Translations under genes and position numbers: made by a program
Notes under the pieces: generated by a model
Database searches by the model: none
What the model saw: only the letters and a program-made list of their open reading frames with translations
Told to the model about the DNA's origin: nothing
Shown here: positions 8,352-17,394 of the stretch, one piece after another
Numbering within the stretch: position 1 is the stretch's first letter
Layout of the letters: the number at the start of each line of letters is the position of its first letter
Assembly: GCA_028283655.1 (NCBI GenBank)
Contig: JAPWKE010000003.1
Coordinates: 124,001-188,000 of the forward strand
Length of the DNA: 64,000 bases
From: Acidobacteriaceae bacterium
Lineage (GTDB): Bacteria > Acidobacteriota > Terriglobia > Terriglobales > Acidobacteriaceae
Reading direction: 5' to 3'

Positions 8352-9599
8352 ATGAAATTGAAGCTGAAACGCGGATCTCGCGGAAGTGCGGTGCTGGATG
8401 CGCCGGAGGAGATGTACGCCTCGGAGATGGAGCATCCATTCGCTGAAGCTTCCGAGACCCCCGCTACGTGGGAACCGGCTCCTGCCGGTGCGTTTCAGCG
8501 TGCGCGCGAACGGGCTGCTGCTGGCGAATCAACAGGAGAAGAAGCGTATGTGCCGCGACGTGGCACGACGCCGAAGTTCAGCCTGCGAACCAGTGTGCCG
8601 AAGTCCATGGCCGGGCGGCTGGTCTTTGCTTCTGCAGCGTTTCTGGTGCTGGGAGCGGCTGCTGTTGCGGTCGCTGCTGTGCGGCACTCGTTGCTGCGCG
8701 ATGATCGCTTCGCCATTACGACCTCCTCTGACATTGAAATCAGTGGCAACGAACATCTGACGCGCTCGCAGTTACTGAGCGTCTTTGGTTCGGATCTGGA
8801 GCGCAATATCTTCAAGGTGCCGCTGACGGAGCGGCGCGCGGATCTGGAGCGTTTGCCGTGGATTCAGCATGCGACCGTGATGCGGTTGCTACCGAACCAT
8901 CTGCGAGTGAGTGTGACGGAGCGGACGCCGGTGGCGTTTGTGCGGCAGGGAACGCAGATCGGGCTGGTGGATGAGAGCGGCGTGCTGCTGGATATGCCGC
9001 AGGATGCCGCGGGCGATCCGCATTACTCGTTCCCCGTACTGACGGGGCTGAATCCGGGCGACGCGTTGTCGACGCGTGCGGCGCGGATGCAGGTCTATGC
9101 CAAGTTTATGCAGGCACTGGGCGGCGATTCGGCCGAGGGCAAGAAGCGCACCGAGACGTTGAGCGAGGTGGATGTTTCGAACCCAGAGGACGTGAAGGCG
9201 CTGGTCGCGATGAACGGCTCGGATGTGCTGGTCCACTTTGGCGACGAGCAGTTTCTCGACCGCTACAACGAGTTTGCGCAGCATCTGCCGGAGTGGAGAG
9301 CGCAGTATCCGAAGCTGAGCTCGGCGGACATGCGCTATGAGCGGCAGGTGGTGCTGGAGATGGCGCCAGGGGCTGGGACTCAGGCGGCTGCTGCGGCTCC
9401 GAGTACGAGTGCTGCAACGGCAGCGGCTCCTGTGGCTGCGATGGTGGCGGCAAAGCCAGCAGCGGCGAAGCCTGTGCTGCGGCGAGCGAAGGCTGAGAGC
9501 AAGAGTGCGGTAGCGAAGAAAATGATGGCGGAGAAGCTGGCGCGAGCACGAGCGGCAGCCCATGCGCATCCAGTTCATCCCCGGCAGGTGAGCCAATGA
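8352..9599 (+). CDS. ftsQ: FtsQ, divisome scaffold protein
   Basis: A bitopic inner-membrane protein of 415 residues from ATG 8352. The cytoplasmic N-terminus is unusually long (about 85 residues), then comes one membrane span (about 88-112, LVFASAAFLVLGAAAVAV), a POTRA domain (about 125-195, IEISGNEHLTRSQL and WIQHATVMRLLPNHL, VTERTPVAFV) and the FtsQ beta domain. The tail after about residue 340 is Ala/Lys-rich and low in complexity. The open frame reaches back to 8139 through the pyrimidine repeat, which I leave out. It overlaps ftsA by ATGA. FtsQ links FtsL/FtsB to the cytoplasmic divisome. Confidence 0.9.
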   Translation: MKLKLKRGSRGSAVLDAPEEMYASEMEHPFAEASETPATWEPAPAGAFQRARERAAAGESTGEEAYVPRRGTTPKFSLRTSVPKSMAGRLVFASAAFLVLGAAAVAVAAVRHSLLRDDRFAITTSSDIEISGNEHLTRSQLLSVFGSDLERNIFKVPLTERRADLERLPWIQHATVMRLLPNHLRVSVTERTPVAFVRQGTQIGLVDESGVLLDMPQDAAGDPHYSFPVLTGLNPGDALSTRAARMQVYAKFMQALGGDSAEGKKRTETLSEVDVSNPEDVKALVAMNGSDVLVHFGDEQFLDRYNEFAQHLPEWRAQYPKLSSADMRYERQVVLEMAPGAGTQAAAAAPSTSAATAAAPVAAMVAAKPAAAKPVLRRAKAESKSAVAKKMMAEKLARARAAAHAHPVHPRQVSQ

Positions 9600-10822
9600 A
9601 TCAACGCAACGAAAACCTGATTACTGTTCTTGATGCAGGCAGCACGAAGAGCTGTGTGCTGGTGGCTGAGCTGGTCGATGGCGTCCTACGTTATCGCGGC
9701 CATGGGCTTGAGCCGTCGAAGGGCATGCGACGCGGTGTGATCTCCGATCTTGGCCCCGCGGCTGAGGTGATCGACCGGGCGGCGCTGCAGGCGGAGCGCG
9801 TGAGCAAGGCGCCGATTGAGTCCACGGTGGTTGGCATCGGTGGGCCGCACATTCGCGGCGTGAACTCGCAGGGTGGCATCAGTATGGGCTCGCGCATGAA
9901 GGAGATCACGCGCGAGGACGTGCGTTCAGCAATCGATCGCGCACGTTCGATCGGGCTGGCGCCTGATCGCGAGGTGCTGCATTTGTTGCCGCAGCAGTTC
10001 ATCCTGGATGACCAGTCGGCGATCCATGATCCGGTGGGCATGGTGGGGAATCGGCTGGAGGTTTCGCTGCATATCTCGACGTGCTCGGGGTCGGCGGCGC
10101 AGTCGGTGGTGACGTGCGCGAACAAAGCCGGGCTTGAGGTGACGGACACGGTCTTCGAGGGCATTGCGGCGGCGGAAGCAGTGCTGAGCGCGGACGAGCG
10201 CGAACTGGGCGTATGCATTGTGGACATTGGAGCTAGCTCGACGGAGCTGGTTGTGTTCTTCGAAGGCTCGGTGGCGCATACGGCGGTGCTGCCGATCGGT
10301 GGCGACCACTTCACGAACGATCTGGCAGTAGGTCTGCATGTGTCGCTGGATGAGGCCGAAGGGCTGAAGCGCGCGTATGGCAACTGCGTGGTGACGGCTG
10401 TTCCGCAGTTGAATGAGATTGAGATCGGCGGCGACCTGGCTACGGGCGGGCAGACGGCACGGATCGTCCGGCAGCGCTTTCTGGCGGAGATTCTGGAGCC
10501 GCGTGCGCGTGAGCTGTTGACGATGCTGCGCGATAACCTGCGCCAGGGTGGCGTGCTGGAGGCGATGGGCGCGGGCTGCGTGTTCACAGGCGGCGGAGCG
10601 AACCTGACCGGGCTGCTGGACCATGCGGAAAGCCTGCTGCGCGTACCTGCCCGGATCGGGTATCCGGTGCCGCTGAGCCGTATGCCTGCGGAGCTGGCCA
10701 AGCCGGAGTTTTCGGTGGCAATTGGCATGTTGCTCTACACGCACCGGACACAGGTTCGGAAGGCGAGCGAAGAGCAGGGGCTGCGGCAGAAGCTGAAGTC
10801 GATCTTTGCGGGAAGCTTTTAG
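9596..10822 (+). CDS. ftsA: FtsA, actin-like divisome membrane anchor
   Basis: Actin-fold ATPase that tethers FtsZ to the membrane. The 408-residue protein starts 4 bases inside ftsQ (ATGA). It shows the phosphate 1 motif VLDAGSTKSCVLVAE, the 1C-domain segment, the phosphate 2 motif CIVDIGASSTELVVF with GGDHFTNDLA, and the late adenosine loop VFTGGGANLTGLLD. The C-terminus (LRQKLKSIFAGSF) is an amphipathic helix, as expected for the membrane-targeting sequence. Length and order match FtsA closely. Confidence 0.96.
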   Translation: MNQRNENLITVLDAGSTKSCVLVAELVDGVLRYRGHGLEPSKGMRRGVISDLGPAAEVIDRAALQAERVSKAPIESTVVGIGGPHIRGVNSQGGISMGSRMKEITREDVRSAIDRARSIGLAPDREVLHLLPQQFILDDQSAIHDPVGMVGNRLEVSLHISTCSGSAAQSVVTCANKAGLEVTDTVFEGIAAAEAVLSADERELGVCIVDIGASSTELVVFFEGSVAHTAVLPIGGDHFTNDLAVGLHVSLDEAEGLKRAYGNCVVTAVPQLNEIEIGGDLATGGQTARIVRQRFLAEILEPRARELLTMLRDNLRQGGVLEAMGAGCVFTGGGANLTGLLDHAESLLRVPARIGYPVPLSRMPAELAKPEFSVAIGMLLYTHRTQVRKASEEQGLRQKLKSIFAGSF

Positions 10823-10888
10823 CGGATTCTGTCTACAAAATACGCTCGGGGTTCGTGTTTCCGGAGCGGCGAACGGTACACTGGAAGC

Positions 10889-11566
10889 ATGAAATTCGGC
10901 AGGATCGTTGGTCTTGGTTTGGCGCTGTTGGGATGCGCCGCGGCGCATGCACAGTTATCGATTTACGGCACGTATACGGCGTCGCGTCACACCGGCCTGA
11001 CCTGCCTGGATTCGCAGAACGAATGCTCGGGTACGGAAAACAACGCTGCGGGCGATCACTCGTCACGCATCAACCTGACCGGTGGATGGGGCGGCGTTAG
11101 CTACGACTGGAAGAAGTATGGCCCGGCGATGATCGGCTTCGATCTGCGTGCTGGCGAAGGCCACGCGAACCGCTCGGCGACGAGCAGCGCGGGTGGCGCA
11201 GGCGCAACGGCTTCGCAGAACGTGCTGGCGGGTGTGAAGGCAAGCTTCCATACCCCGATTCACGCGTTGAAGCCCTATGCGCAGGTTTCCGCTGGCTGGG
11301 CTCGCTCGAATCTGACGGAGCCATTTGGCACGACGACTGTGTCTCCGACGTCTGATTCTCCTGTTCCTCCGGCGAAGTATGACAACTTCTTCCAGGTGGA
11401 AGGCTTTGTCGGCGCGGACATCAAGATCTTTCCGGTGCTGGACCTGCGAATTATCGAGTTGGGTATCGGCAATATGAACCGTCTGGGCAATGGATCGGGC
11501 GCGAGTTCTGTCGGCGTAATGTCGGCTGGAGTCGGCGTCGTGTTTCACTTCCCGTCAGCTCACTAA
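10889..11566 (+). CDS. small outer-membrane beta-barrel protein
   Basis: A 225-residue exported protein with signal peptide (residues 1-21, ending AAAHAQ). The mature part alternates polar and hydrophobic residues in strands with many Gly, Tyr and Ser (INLTGGWGGVSYDW, MIGFDLRAGEG, VLAGVKASF, PYAQVSAGWARS) and ends VGVVFHF, with a terminal aromatic strand. This is the pattern of an OmpA/OmpW-type eight-stranded barrel. GGAAG precedes the ATG. It lies between ftsA and ftsZ on the same strand, which is unusual and may link its expression to division genes. No substrate or partner can be inferred. Confidence 0.75.
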   Translation: MKFGRIVGLGLALLGCAAAHAQLSIYGTYTASRHTGLTCLDSQNECSGTENNAAGDHSSRINLTGGWGGVSYDWKKYGPAMIGFDLRAGEGHANRSATSSAGGAGATASQNVLAGVKASFHTPIHALKPYAQVSAGWARSNLTEPFGTTTVSPTSDSPVPPAKYDNFFQVEGFVGADIKIFPVLDLRIIELGIGNMNRLGNGSGASSVGVMSAGVGVVFHFPSAH

Positions 11567-11722
11567 AAGGCTTTTGGAGGCCTGGGTAACTCCGGGCACT
11601 TCAGGGGGAATCGAAGTAGATACATCATGCGCGGGCAACCGCGCATTTCCTTCTGGGGATTCCGCACTCCTGTTGTGCAGAATCAAAACAAGTATTTTTG
11701 CCAACGCCTGAGGAGATGCACC

Positions 11723-13327
11723 ATGTCCTATCAGCCTGACGACTCGCTCAGGATCCACTACCACGACGAATCGCAGCGTTCGGCGCGCATCAAGGTCATT
11801 GGCGTGGGCGGCGGTGGCAACAACGCTGTCAATCGCATGATTGCTGCAGGTGTTGAAGGCGTTGAGTTTATCGCCGCAAACACCGATGCGCAGGCGTTAG
11901 AGACTTCGCAGGCTCCGGTAAAACTGCAGCTTGGCGTGAAGCTGACGAGCGGCCTCGGCGCGGGCGCGAATCCTGACATCGGGCGTCGTGCGGCGTTGGA
12001 AGACTCGGACAAGATTATTGAGTCGCTGGAAGGCGCGGACATGGTTTTTGTCACGGCTGGTCTCGGCGGCGGTACGGGTACAGGGGCGGCCCCAGTGATC
12101 GCTTCGCTCGCGAGCGAGATGGGCGCACTGACCGTTGCGGTCGTGACGCGGCCGTTTGCTTTCGAAGGCAAGCGCCGTATCAAGCAGGCGGAGCGCGGGT
12201 TGCAGGAGCTGCTCGAGTCGGTCGATACGCTGATCGTGATCCCGAACGAGAAACTGCTGGCTGTAGCGAAGGATGCGGGCTTCTTTGAGAGCTTCCGCAT
12301 TGCCGACGATGTGCTGCGCCAGGGAGTGCAGGGCATTTCGGACATTATTACGATTCCGGGCGTCATCAACCGCGACTTTGCGGATGTGAAGACGACGATG
12401 GCCGGCATGGGCTACTCCGTGATGGGAACGGCTGTTCGCTCAGGTCCTGACCGCGCGAAGGAAGCGGCGTTGGCTGCGATGGCTTCGCCGCTGCTGGAGT
12501 CTGGGGCGATCGATGGAGCTCGAGGCATTCTGATCAACGTGACCGGTAGCTCGAACCTGAAGCTGAACGAAGTGGTGGAAGCTTCGACGCTGATCCAGGA
12601 CGCGGCCCACGAAGATGCAAACATTATCTTTGGCGCGGTGCAGGACGAGGCGATGGGCGATGACGTGAAGATCACGGTAATCGCGACGGGCTTCCGTGAA
12701 GAGTCGGCCCAGCGTCGCGAGCGGATGCTCGGTGAGGCCGCATTTGGTGGCGCTCGTGTGTCGGAGGCTCCGGCTGAACCGCCACGCATTAGCATTCGTC
12801 CGCAGGCTGCTCCGTTTGCCAGCGAGGTGCGTGAAGCTGCTGCCCCCGTTGCAGAGAAGGTTGCGGAGCCGGAGATTCCGGTGACGCGTCCCGCTGGAGT
12901 TTTAGCAACACCGGCAAACGATGGGCTGGAAGGTTTCCCCGGCTTCCGTCCCGAAGCGAACGCTCCGCGTGTAATAACACCTCCGACGAACCCCTACTAC
13001 GAGCAGGCGCGTGAGCAGGCTGCTTTGCGCGAGGCCTCAACGCAGACGGTGACGTTCCGTGAAGAGAGTTCTCATAGCGAACGCGTTGCCGGAGCGTATG
13101 TTCCGCAGGCGGCGGCGGAGCCGAAGCCGGAGCTGGTTCCGGTGCCCGCGTCGGTTTTTGATGACGACTTCTTCCGCACACCGAATGGTGAGCGGCGCGA
13201 AAGTGCAGGCGCGGAGGCGCAGTGGCCTGAAGCAAAGGTTCCGACCTTCGGCGGCTATGCGCCTGATGTGAATTCGCCGGATGGCGATGAGCTGGATATA
13301 CCGGCGTTTCTGCGCAAAAACCACTAA
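11723..13327 (+). CDS. ftsZ: FtsZ, tubulin-like cell division GTPase
   Basis: The Z-ring GTPase. From ATG 11723, with AGGAG at 11711-11715, it has 534 residues, longer than the ~380 of E. coli. Residues ~20-335 are the tubulin fold with [15 protein letters not shown], the nucleotide loop [13 protein letters not shown] and FAFEGKRR. Residues ~340-515 are a long, poorly conserved linker rich in Ala, Pro and Glu. The extreme C-terminus [14 protein letters not shown] is the conserved peptide that binds FtsA and other partners. The open frame begins upstream at 11627 but that extension lacks a ribosome site and is not FtsZ-like. Confidence 0.97.
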   Translation: MSYQPDDSLRIHYHDESQRSARIKVIGVGGGGNNAVNRMIAAGVEGVEFIAANTDAQALETSQAPVKLQLGVKLTSGLGAGANPDIGRRAALEDSDKIIESLEGADMVFVTAGLGGGTGTGAAPVIASLASEMGALTVAVVTRPFAFEGKRRIKQAERGLQELLESVDTLIVIPNEKLLAVAKDAGFFESFRIADDVLRQGVQGISDIITIPGVINRDFADVKTTMAGMGYSVMGTAVRSGPDRAKEAALAAMASPLLESGAIDGARGILINVTGSSNLKLNEVVEASTLIQDAAHEDANIIFGAVQDEAMGDDVKITVIATGFREESAQRRERMLGEAAFGGARVSEAPAEPPRISIRPQAAPFASEVREAAAPVAEKVAEPEIPVTRPAGVLATPANDGLEGFPGFRPEANAPRVITPPTNPYYEQAREQAALREASTQTVTFREESSHSERVAGAYVPQAAAEPKPELVPVPASVFDDDFFRTPNGERRESAGAEAQWPEAKVPTFGGYAPDVNSPDGDELDIPAFLRKNH

Positions 13328-13364
13328 GCTGGCAGCGCGTCTAAATAGAGTACGAGGACGAAGG

Positions 13365-14612
13365 GTGACGGGCTTCATGCGGAACTGGATGGCGGCTGGA
13401 TTGGCGTTGGCGGCGATGGCGACACCGTTGCTGGCACAGAGTCATAAGTCGACGGCTGGCCGTCATGCCCATGCTGCGGCTCCACATCACTCCAAGGCGA
13501 CGACGGCTACGAAGCATCACAGCAGCGGAACACACAGCGCGACGAAGCATGTGACAACGCGTGGTGCACGCCGTGCTGGTGTGGCCCTGCATCCCAGGGC
13601 ACATATTCACGCGGAACGCTTCTATACATCGAGCTTTGTGACGACGCCGCAGGGTGAAGGCGATGTGACTGCTGGGGAAGATCCGGTTGTTCGCGCGGCT
13701 GCGATTGAAGCGCTGGGCAATATGAATGGCACGGTGCTGGCGATCGATCCTTCGAGCGGCCGCATTCTGACAATGGTGAACCAGAAGCTGGCGCTAAGCG
13801 CAGGCGCGGAGCCTTGCTCGACGATCAAGGTCATGGTCGCGTTGGCGGGATTGAAGGAAGGCCTGATCAAGGCTGATACGCCGGTGAGTCTTGGTGGGCA
13901 TTACTCGCTGGACTTGACCCATGCGTTGGCGAAGAGCGTGAACCTGTACTTTGAGGTTTTGGGGCGAGCGCTTGGGTTTGAGCGTGTGAAGCACTACGCG
14001 AATGAGTTTGGGCTGGGCGAACTGGCTGGATACAACATTGCCGGTGAACAGCTAGGGACGTATCCTGACGTTCCGCTGCCGCAGGCGCAGGGGGGCGTAG
14101 GCCGGATGTGCTCATTTGGCGAGTCGATCAGCATGACGCCGCTGCAGCTTGGCGCGCTGGTTTCCTCGATTGCGAACGGCGGCACGCTCTACTATCTGCA
14201 GCACCCGACGACGAAGGAAGAAGTGAAAGACTTCCAGCCGAAGGTGAAGCGCCTAGTCGACATCAAGAACATTGTGCCGGAGATTCTGCCGGGCATGGCG
14301 GGTGCGGTGAACTATGGCACGGCGCGTGGGCTTCATGCGAGCTTCGTGTCGTTCCCAGTACTGGGGAAGACGGGCACATGCTCCAACAACGGAACGCGCT
14401 ATGGCTGGTTTGTAAGCTATGGCGAAGCCCCGACGGGGCGCATCGTGACGGTGATCTTCTTGAACGGCGATCACAATGTAGCCGGGCCGCGTGCGGCGGA
14501 GTTGACCGGTGTGTTCTACAAGGCGATGCTGGAACGCAACTACTTTGCACCGGGTGGCACGGCCCCTTCGCAGACCACGACCGCTCCTGCGGCGCAGGCT
14601 GTTGGTCAGTAA
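13365..14612 (+). CDS. secreted penicillin-binding transpeptidase domain protein
   Basis: A 415-residue protein with an N-terminal signal/anchor (MAAGLALAAMATPLLAQ), a His/Thr/Ala-rich linker (about 25-80) and one penicillin-binding domain. All three active-site motifs are visible: STIK (SxxK) near residue 150, SVN (SxN) near 190 and KTGT near 332, with DPSSGRIL before them. It lacks the dimerisation domain of PBP2/PBP3 and has no glycosyltransferase domain. GTG 13365 has GAGG 7 bases upstream; ATG 13377 is the alternative. It follows ftsZ by 37 bases. It could be a divisome transpeptidase, a carboxypeptidase or a beta-lactam sensor-like protein; sequence alone does not decide. Confidence 0.85.
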   Translation: MTGFMRNWMAAGLALAAMATPLLAQSHKSTAGRHAHAAAPHHSKATTATKHHSSGTHSATKHVTTRGARRAGVALHPRAHIHAERFYTSSFVTTPQGEGDVTAGEDPVVRAAAIEALGNMNGTVLAIDPSSGRILTMVNQKLALSAGAEPCSTIKVMVALAGLKEGLIKADTPVSLGGHYSLDLTHALAKSVNLYFEVLGRALGFERVKHYANEFGLGELAGYNIAGEQLGTYPDVPLPQAQGGVGRMCSFGESISMTPLQLGALVSSIANGGTLYYLQHPTTKEEVKDFQPKVKRLVDIKNIVPEILPGMAGAVNYGTARGLHASFVSFPVLGKTGTCSNNGTRYGWFVSYGEAPTGRIVTVIFLNGDHNVAGPRAAELTGVFYKAMLERNYFAPGGTAPSQTTTAPAAQAVGQ

Positions 14613-14633
14613 CAACGCATCCTACGAGGCACA

Positions 14634-16208
14634 ATGAAGATTCTTTCTGCACAAGAGATGGCCGCGGCGGATCGCCGTTCGGTTGAAGCTGGTATTTCGA
14701 TCAGTGAGTTGATGGCGAACGCCGGTCACGCTGTCGCCGAGTTTGTGCGCGAGCAGTTTCCCGAGCGTCGCAACATCGTGGTGCTGGCGGGCAAAGGCAA
14801 CAACGGCGGCGATGGCATGGTGGCTGCGGCTGAACTCGCGGAAGGCTACGGCGATGTGCGCATCGCGTTGCTGGGGCGTGCAAGTGAGTTGAAGGGTGAA
14901 GCGTTGGCTGCGTGGGAGAACGCGGGCGAGGCTGCGAAGATCGAAGTCGAGAATATTGACGATCTGTTGGAGGCGCTGGAGGATGCTGACCTGATCGTCG
15001 ATGCTGTGGTGGGTACAGGATTTAAACCTCCGCTGCGTGGGATGGCAGCGATGGCACGCGACCTGGTGAATGAGTTGCCGCTGCCGGTGCTGGCTGTGGA
15101 CCTGCCCAGTGGATGGAGTGCAGATTCGCTGGAAGAGAAGACTCCCGAAGCGTTTCGCGCGGATGCTGTTGTGACGTTTGCTGCTCCGAAGCTGGCACAT
15201 GTGTTCGGTCATCTGACGGCTCCGGAGGTCTTCGCCCCGGTGGTTGTGGCGCAGATTGGAACGCCGTCCGATGCGATCGTCTCCGAGGCAAAGCTGTCAT
15301 GGACAGGCGAAAGCAAGGCGATTACGGAGAAGCCGCGTGACATCAACTCAAACAAAGGCCGTTTCGGACATGTGCTGATTGTGGGCGGAGCGTACGGCAA
15401 GGCTGGCGCGCCGTCGATGGCAAGCCTGGCAGCGCTGCGAGCCGGTGCAGGGCTGGTGACGGCAGCGGTCGAGCGCGAGATTCTGCCGCTCGTGGCGGGG
15501 ATTGCCCCGGAGTTGATGATGGCTCCGCTGGACCTTTCGACTACGAGTTTTGACGCGTTAACGAAGGGCATTACCGTGGCGGGAGTGGGACCCGGGCTGG
15601 GAACGAGTGATGAGGCGAAGGCGTTTGTGGAGCGCTTTGTTTCTGAGGTCGATCTGCCGATGGTGCTCGATGCGGACGCGCTGAATATTGTGGCCGGGCG
15701 TTTGTCGCTGCTCAAAGAGGCTGTCGATGCAGGCAAGGCCAAAGGCAAGCCAAGGACGATTGTGCTGACACCGCATCCGGGCGAGATGGGTCGTTTGGCC
15801 GGGCTGACCGTGAAGGAAGTCGAGGCAGATCGCGTCGGGCTGGCCCGGAAGTTTGCCACGGAGAACGGTGTGACGCTGGTGCTGAAGGGCTGGCGGACGT
15901 TGGTGGCGCACCCCGATGGGCGCATCGCCGTGAACACAACCGGCAACCCCAGCATGGCGAAGGGCGGCTCGGGAGACATTCTCACGGGCATCGTTGCGGC
16001 GATGGTGGGGCAGTTTCCGGAGCGTGTGGCCGAGGCCGTGGAGGCTGCGGTGTACTTGCACGGATTGGCGGGAGACTTCGCCTGCCGTGCGCAGGATGAG
16101 CACACGGTGCTCGCAACGGACACGGCGACGCACTTGTGCGAGGCGTTTCAATCGCGCTCGGTGGACGGCGGCGGCGTGACATGGATTACAGGACTGGCGG
16201 CACGATGA
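14634..16208 (+). CDS. nnrD: bifunctional NAD(P)HX epimerase / ADP-dependent NAD(P)HX dehydratase
   Basis: Metabolite-repair enzyme of 524 residues that rescues hydrated NADH and NADPH. The N-terminal YjeF-like epimerase half (about 1-215) carries AGKGNNGGDGMVAA and DAVVGTGF. The C-terminal ribokinase-like dehydratase half (about 230-515) has RFGHVLIVGGAYGKAGA, PGLG, LTPHPGEM and the late NPSMAKGGSGDILTG. Length equals that of two-domain family members. It starts 21 bases after the transpeptidase gene with GAGG ahead of the ATG, and its stop overlaps tsaE by ATGA, a pairing seen in many bacteria. Confidence 0.95.
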   Translation: MKILSAQEMAAADRRSVEAGISISELMANAGHAVAEFVREQFPERRNIVVLAGKGNNGGDGMVAAAELAEGYGDVRIALLGRASELKGEALAAWENAGEAAKIEVENIDDLLEALEDADLIVDAVVGTGFKPPLRGMAAMARDLVNELPLPVLAVDLPSGWSADSLEEKTPEAFRADAVVTFAAPKLAHVFGHLTAPEVFAPVVVAQIGTPSDAIVSEAKLSWTGESKAITEKPRDINSNKGRFGHVLIVGGAYGKAGAPSMASLAALRAGAGLVTAAVEREILPLVAGIAPELMMAPLDLSTTSFDALTKGITVAGVGPGLGTSDEAKAFVERFVSEVDLPMVLDADALNIVAGRLSLLKEAVDAGKAKGKPRTIVLTPHPGEMGRLAGLTVKEVEADRVGLARKFATENGVTLVLKGWRTLVAHPDGRIAVNTTGNPSMAKGGSGDILTGIVAAMVGQFPERVAEAVEAAVYLHGLAGDFACRAQDEHTVLATDTATHLCEAFQSRSVDGGGVTWITGLAAR

Positions 16209-16654
16209 GAGAGTGGACTCGCGAGAAGCGGCTGCGTACGCGCAGCGTGAATGGAACGCTTGCCCTGGGCGAGATGATGACGGAGCTTCTGCTGGCCCCG
16301 AAGCTTGTTGTGCTGCGTGGCCAGTTGGGTGCAGGGAAGACGACGCTGGTGCGCGGCATGGCGCAGGCCATCGGCGCGGATGTGAGCGAGGTTTCCAGCC
16401 CTACGTTCACGCTGGTGCAGGAGTATCGCGGACGGAAGACGAGACTCTTTCACCTCGATTTGTATCGGTTGGAAGAAGAGCGCGAGCTTGAGGGAATCGG
16501 CTTGTGGGAGCTGATGGAAGAGCCGGATACGCTGGTGATGGTCGAGTGGGGTGACCGCTTTGCGTCCGTGATGGAGCGGGCCGATGCGGAGATCTTTATG
16601 GAGCAGGGCGAGGAAGAGAACGAACGCCTGCTGCTGGTTCACTGGCGGGATTAG
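16205..16654 (+). CDS. tsaE: TsaE, tRNA t6A biosynthesis ATPase
   Basis: A 149-residue cytoplasmic P-loop protein, part of the TsaBDE complex that makes the N6-threonylcarbamoyl modification of adenosine 37 in ANN-decoding tRNAs. The Walker A motif GQLGAGKTTL, the SSPTFTLVQEY switch-like segment, HLDLYRLEEE and VEWGDRF are all characteristic. The ATG at 16205 lies in the ATGA overlap with nnrD; an upstream extension to 16136 is possible but unneeded. The gene is followed by a repeat fragment and a terminator at 16781. Confidence 0.95.
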   Translation: MREWTREKRLRTRSVNGTLALGEMMTELLLAPKLVVLRGQLGAGKTTLVRGMAQAIGADVSEVSSPTFTLVQEYRGRKTRLFHLDLYRLEEERELEGIGLWELMEEPDTLVMVEWGDRFASVMERADAEIFMEQGEEENERLLLVHWRD

Positions 16655-16690
16655 TCGCAAGAGCAGCGGTTCGAAAAAGAAGACGCCAAC

Positions 16691-16717
16691 ACGCGACGAA
16701 CGCCAAGTTACGCCAAG
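16691..16717 (+). repeat. dispersed ACGCGACGA/CGCCAAG repeat fragment
   Basis: A 27-base stretch reading ACGCGACGA then ACGCCAAGTTACGCCAAG. A close relative lies at 62413-62437 after alaS. Both are in gaps just after gene ends. Units like these (acgccaag, cgcaaag) form families of dispersed intergenic repeats in acidobacterial genomes; that they are mobile is not shown here. Confidence 0.5.
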
Positions 16718-16780
16718 AAAGCTAAAGCAGGAAGCATTGGCGGTTTTGTGCGGCTTAAAACTATTTTGGAGCAACACAAA

Positions 16781-16815
16781 GGCCGCGAGACGTTAGTCGC
16801 GGCCCTTTCCTTTTT
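16781..16815 (+). terminator. intrinsic terminator after tsaE
   Basis: An 8-bp G+C-rich stem (GGCCGCGA with its complement TCGCGGCC) around an 8-base loop is followed by CTTTCCTTTTTTAC, a strong U-tract. It lies 126 bases after the tsaE stop and ends the ftsZ-to-tsaE transcript. Confidence 0.88.
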
Positions 16816-17394
16816 TACTGGAAGCGCATTTTCTTGTTTGATCTGGCGCGCTGTGCAGCTTGTTTTCTTGAGTGAGTGTTACAGGTGCTGCAGTGTTTCC
16901 TTACTGTGAGTTACAGCGAACGCCAGTCAGCGTTCGAACGATCACGCATACCGATGAAGGTAGGAAGGAACACGGTCAGCGAAGCAAAGGTGGTAAGCAT
17001 TGCGAGGTACATAGTTATCTCCAAGATTCAGACGCACGGGTTTTCCCGGCGCGAATGCCCAAGTCATTTGGGGTTGTCAGGGTATGTCTTTCAGTGAGGG
17101 CAGTTACGGGATCATGACCCGGCCGTCTCAAGCACTGATTGTTTCGGAGCCCTTGGCCAGATGCGTGTCGGCTATTTGCCGTACCGTTCTGGCTCTGCTT
17201 CCTGAAACCTTATACGTATAGGATACGCGAAAGTTCCATCGGTTGCGCTTTTATCGAACATTCGTTCGGTAAACGACTCTGAGCGGCTGCTTGTTTTCAG
17301 CGTTGCTCGTGTCAACACTTACTCATACGCAGTGGCGGCGTAGAAGTTCCATGATTTATTTCAGCCTTATTCTGCAAGGTTTTTGTGCGTAGAG
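16816..17394. other. orphan intergenic region of ~580 bases
   Basis: The stretch lies between the tsaE terminator and the 3' end of a minus-strand gene, so it is not a promoter region for either neighbour. The open frames in it (up to 81 codons) overlap each other and have no recognisable product. I see a repeated GAGTGTTACAG / GTGAGTTACAG pair (16873-16917), several short stems (CCCAAGTCATTTGGG at about 17057, CGGGATCATGACCCG at about 17107) and a TATACGTATA palindrome near 17213. A small RNA or a decayed gene is possible; nothing is proven. Confidence 0.4.

Noticed and set aside
16872..17117. Overlapping small open frames in the orphan gap
   Set aside because: Two frames overlap, neither has a ribosome site, signal or family pattern; coding is not supported.
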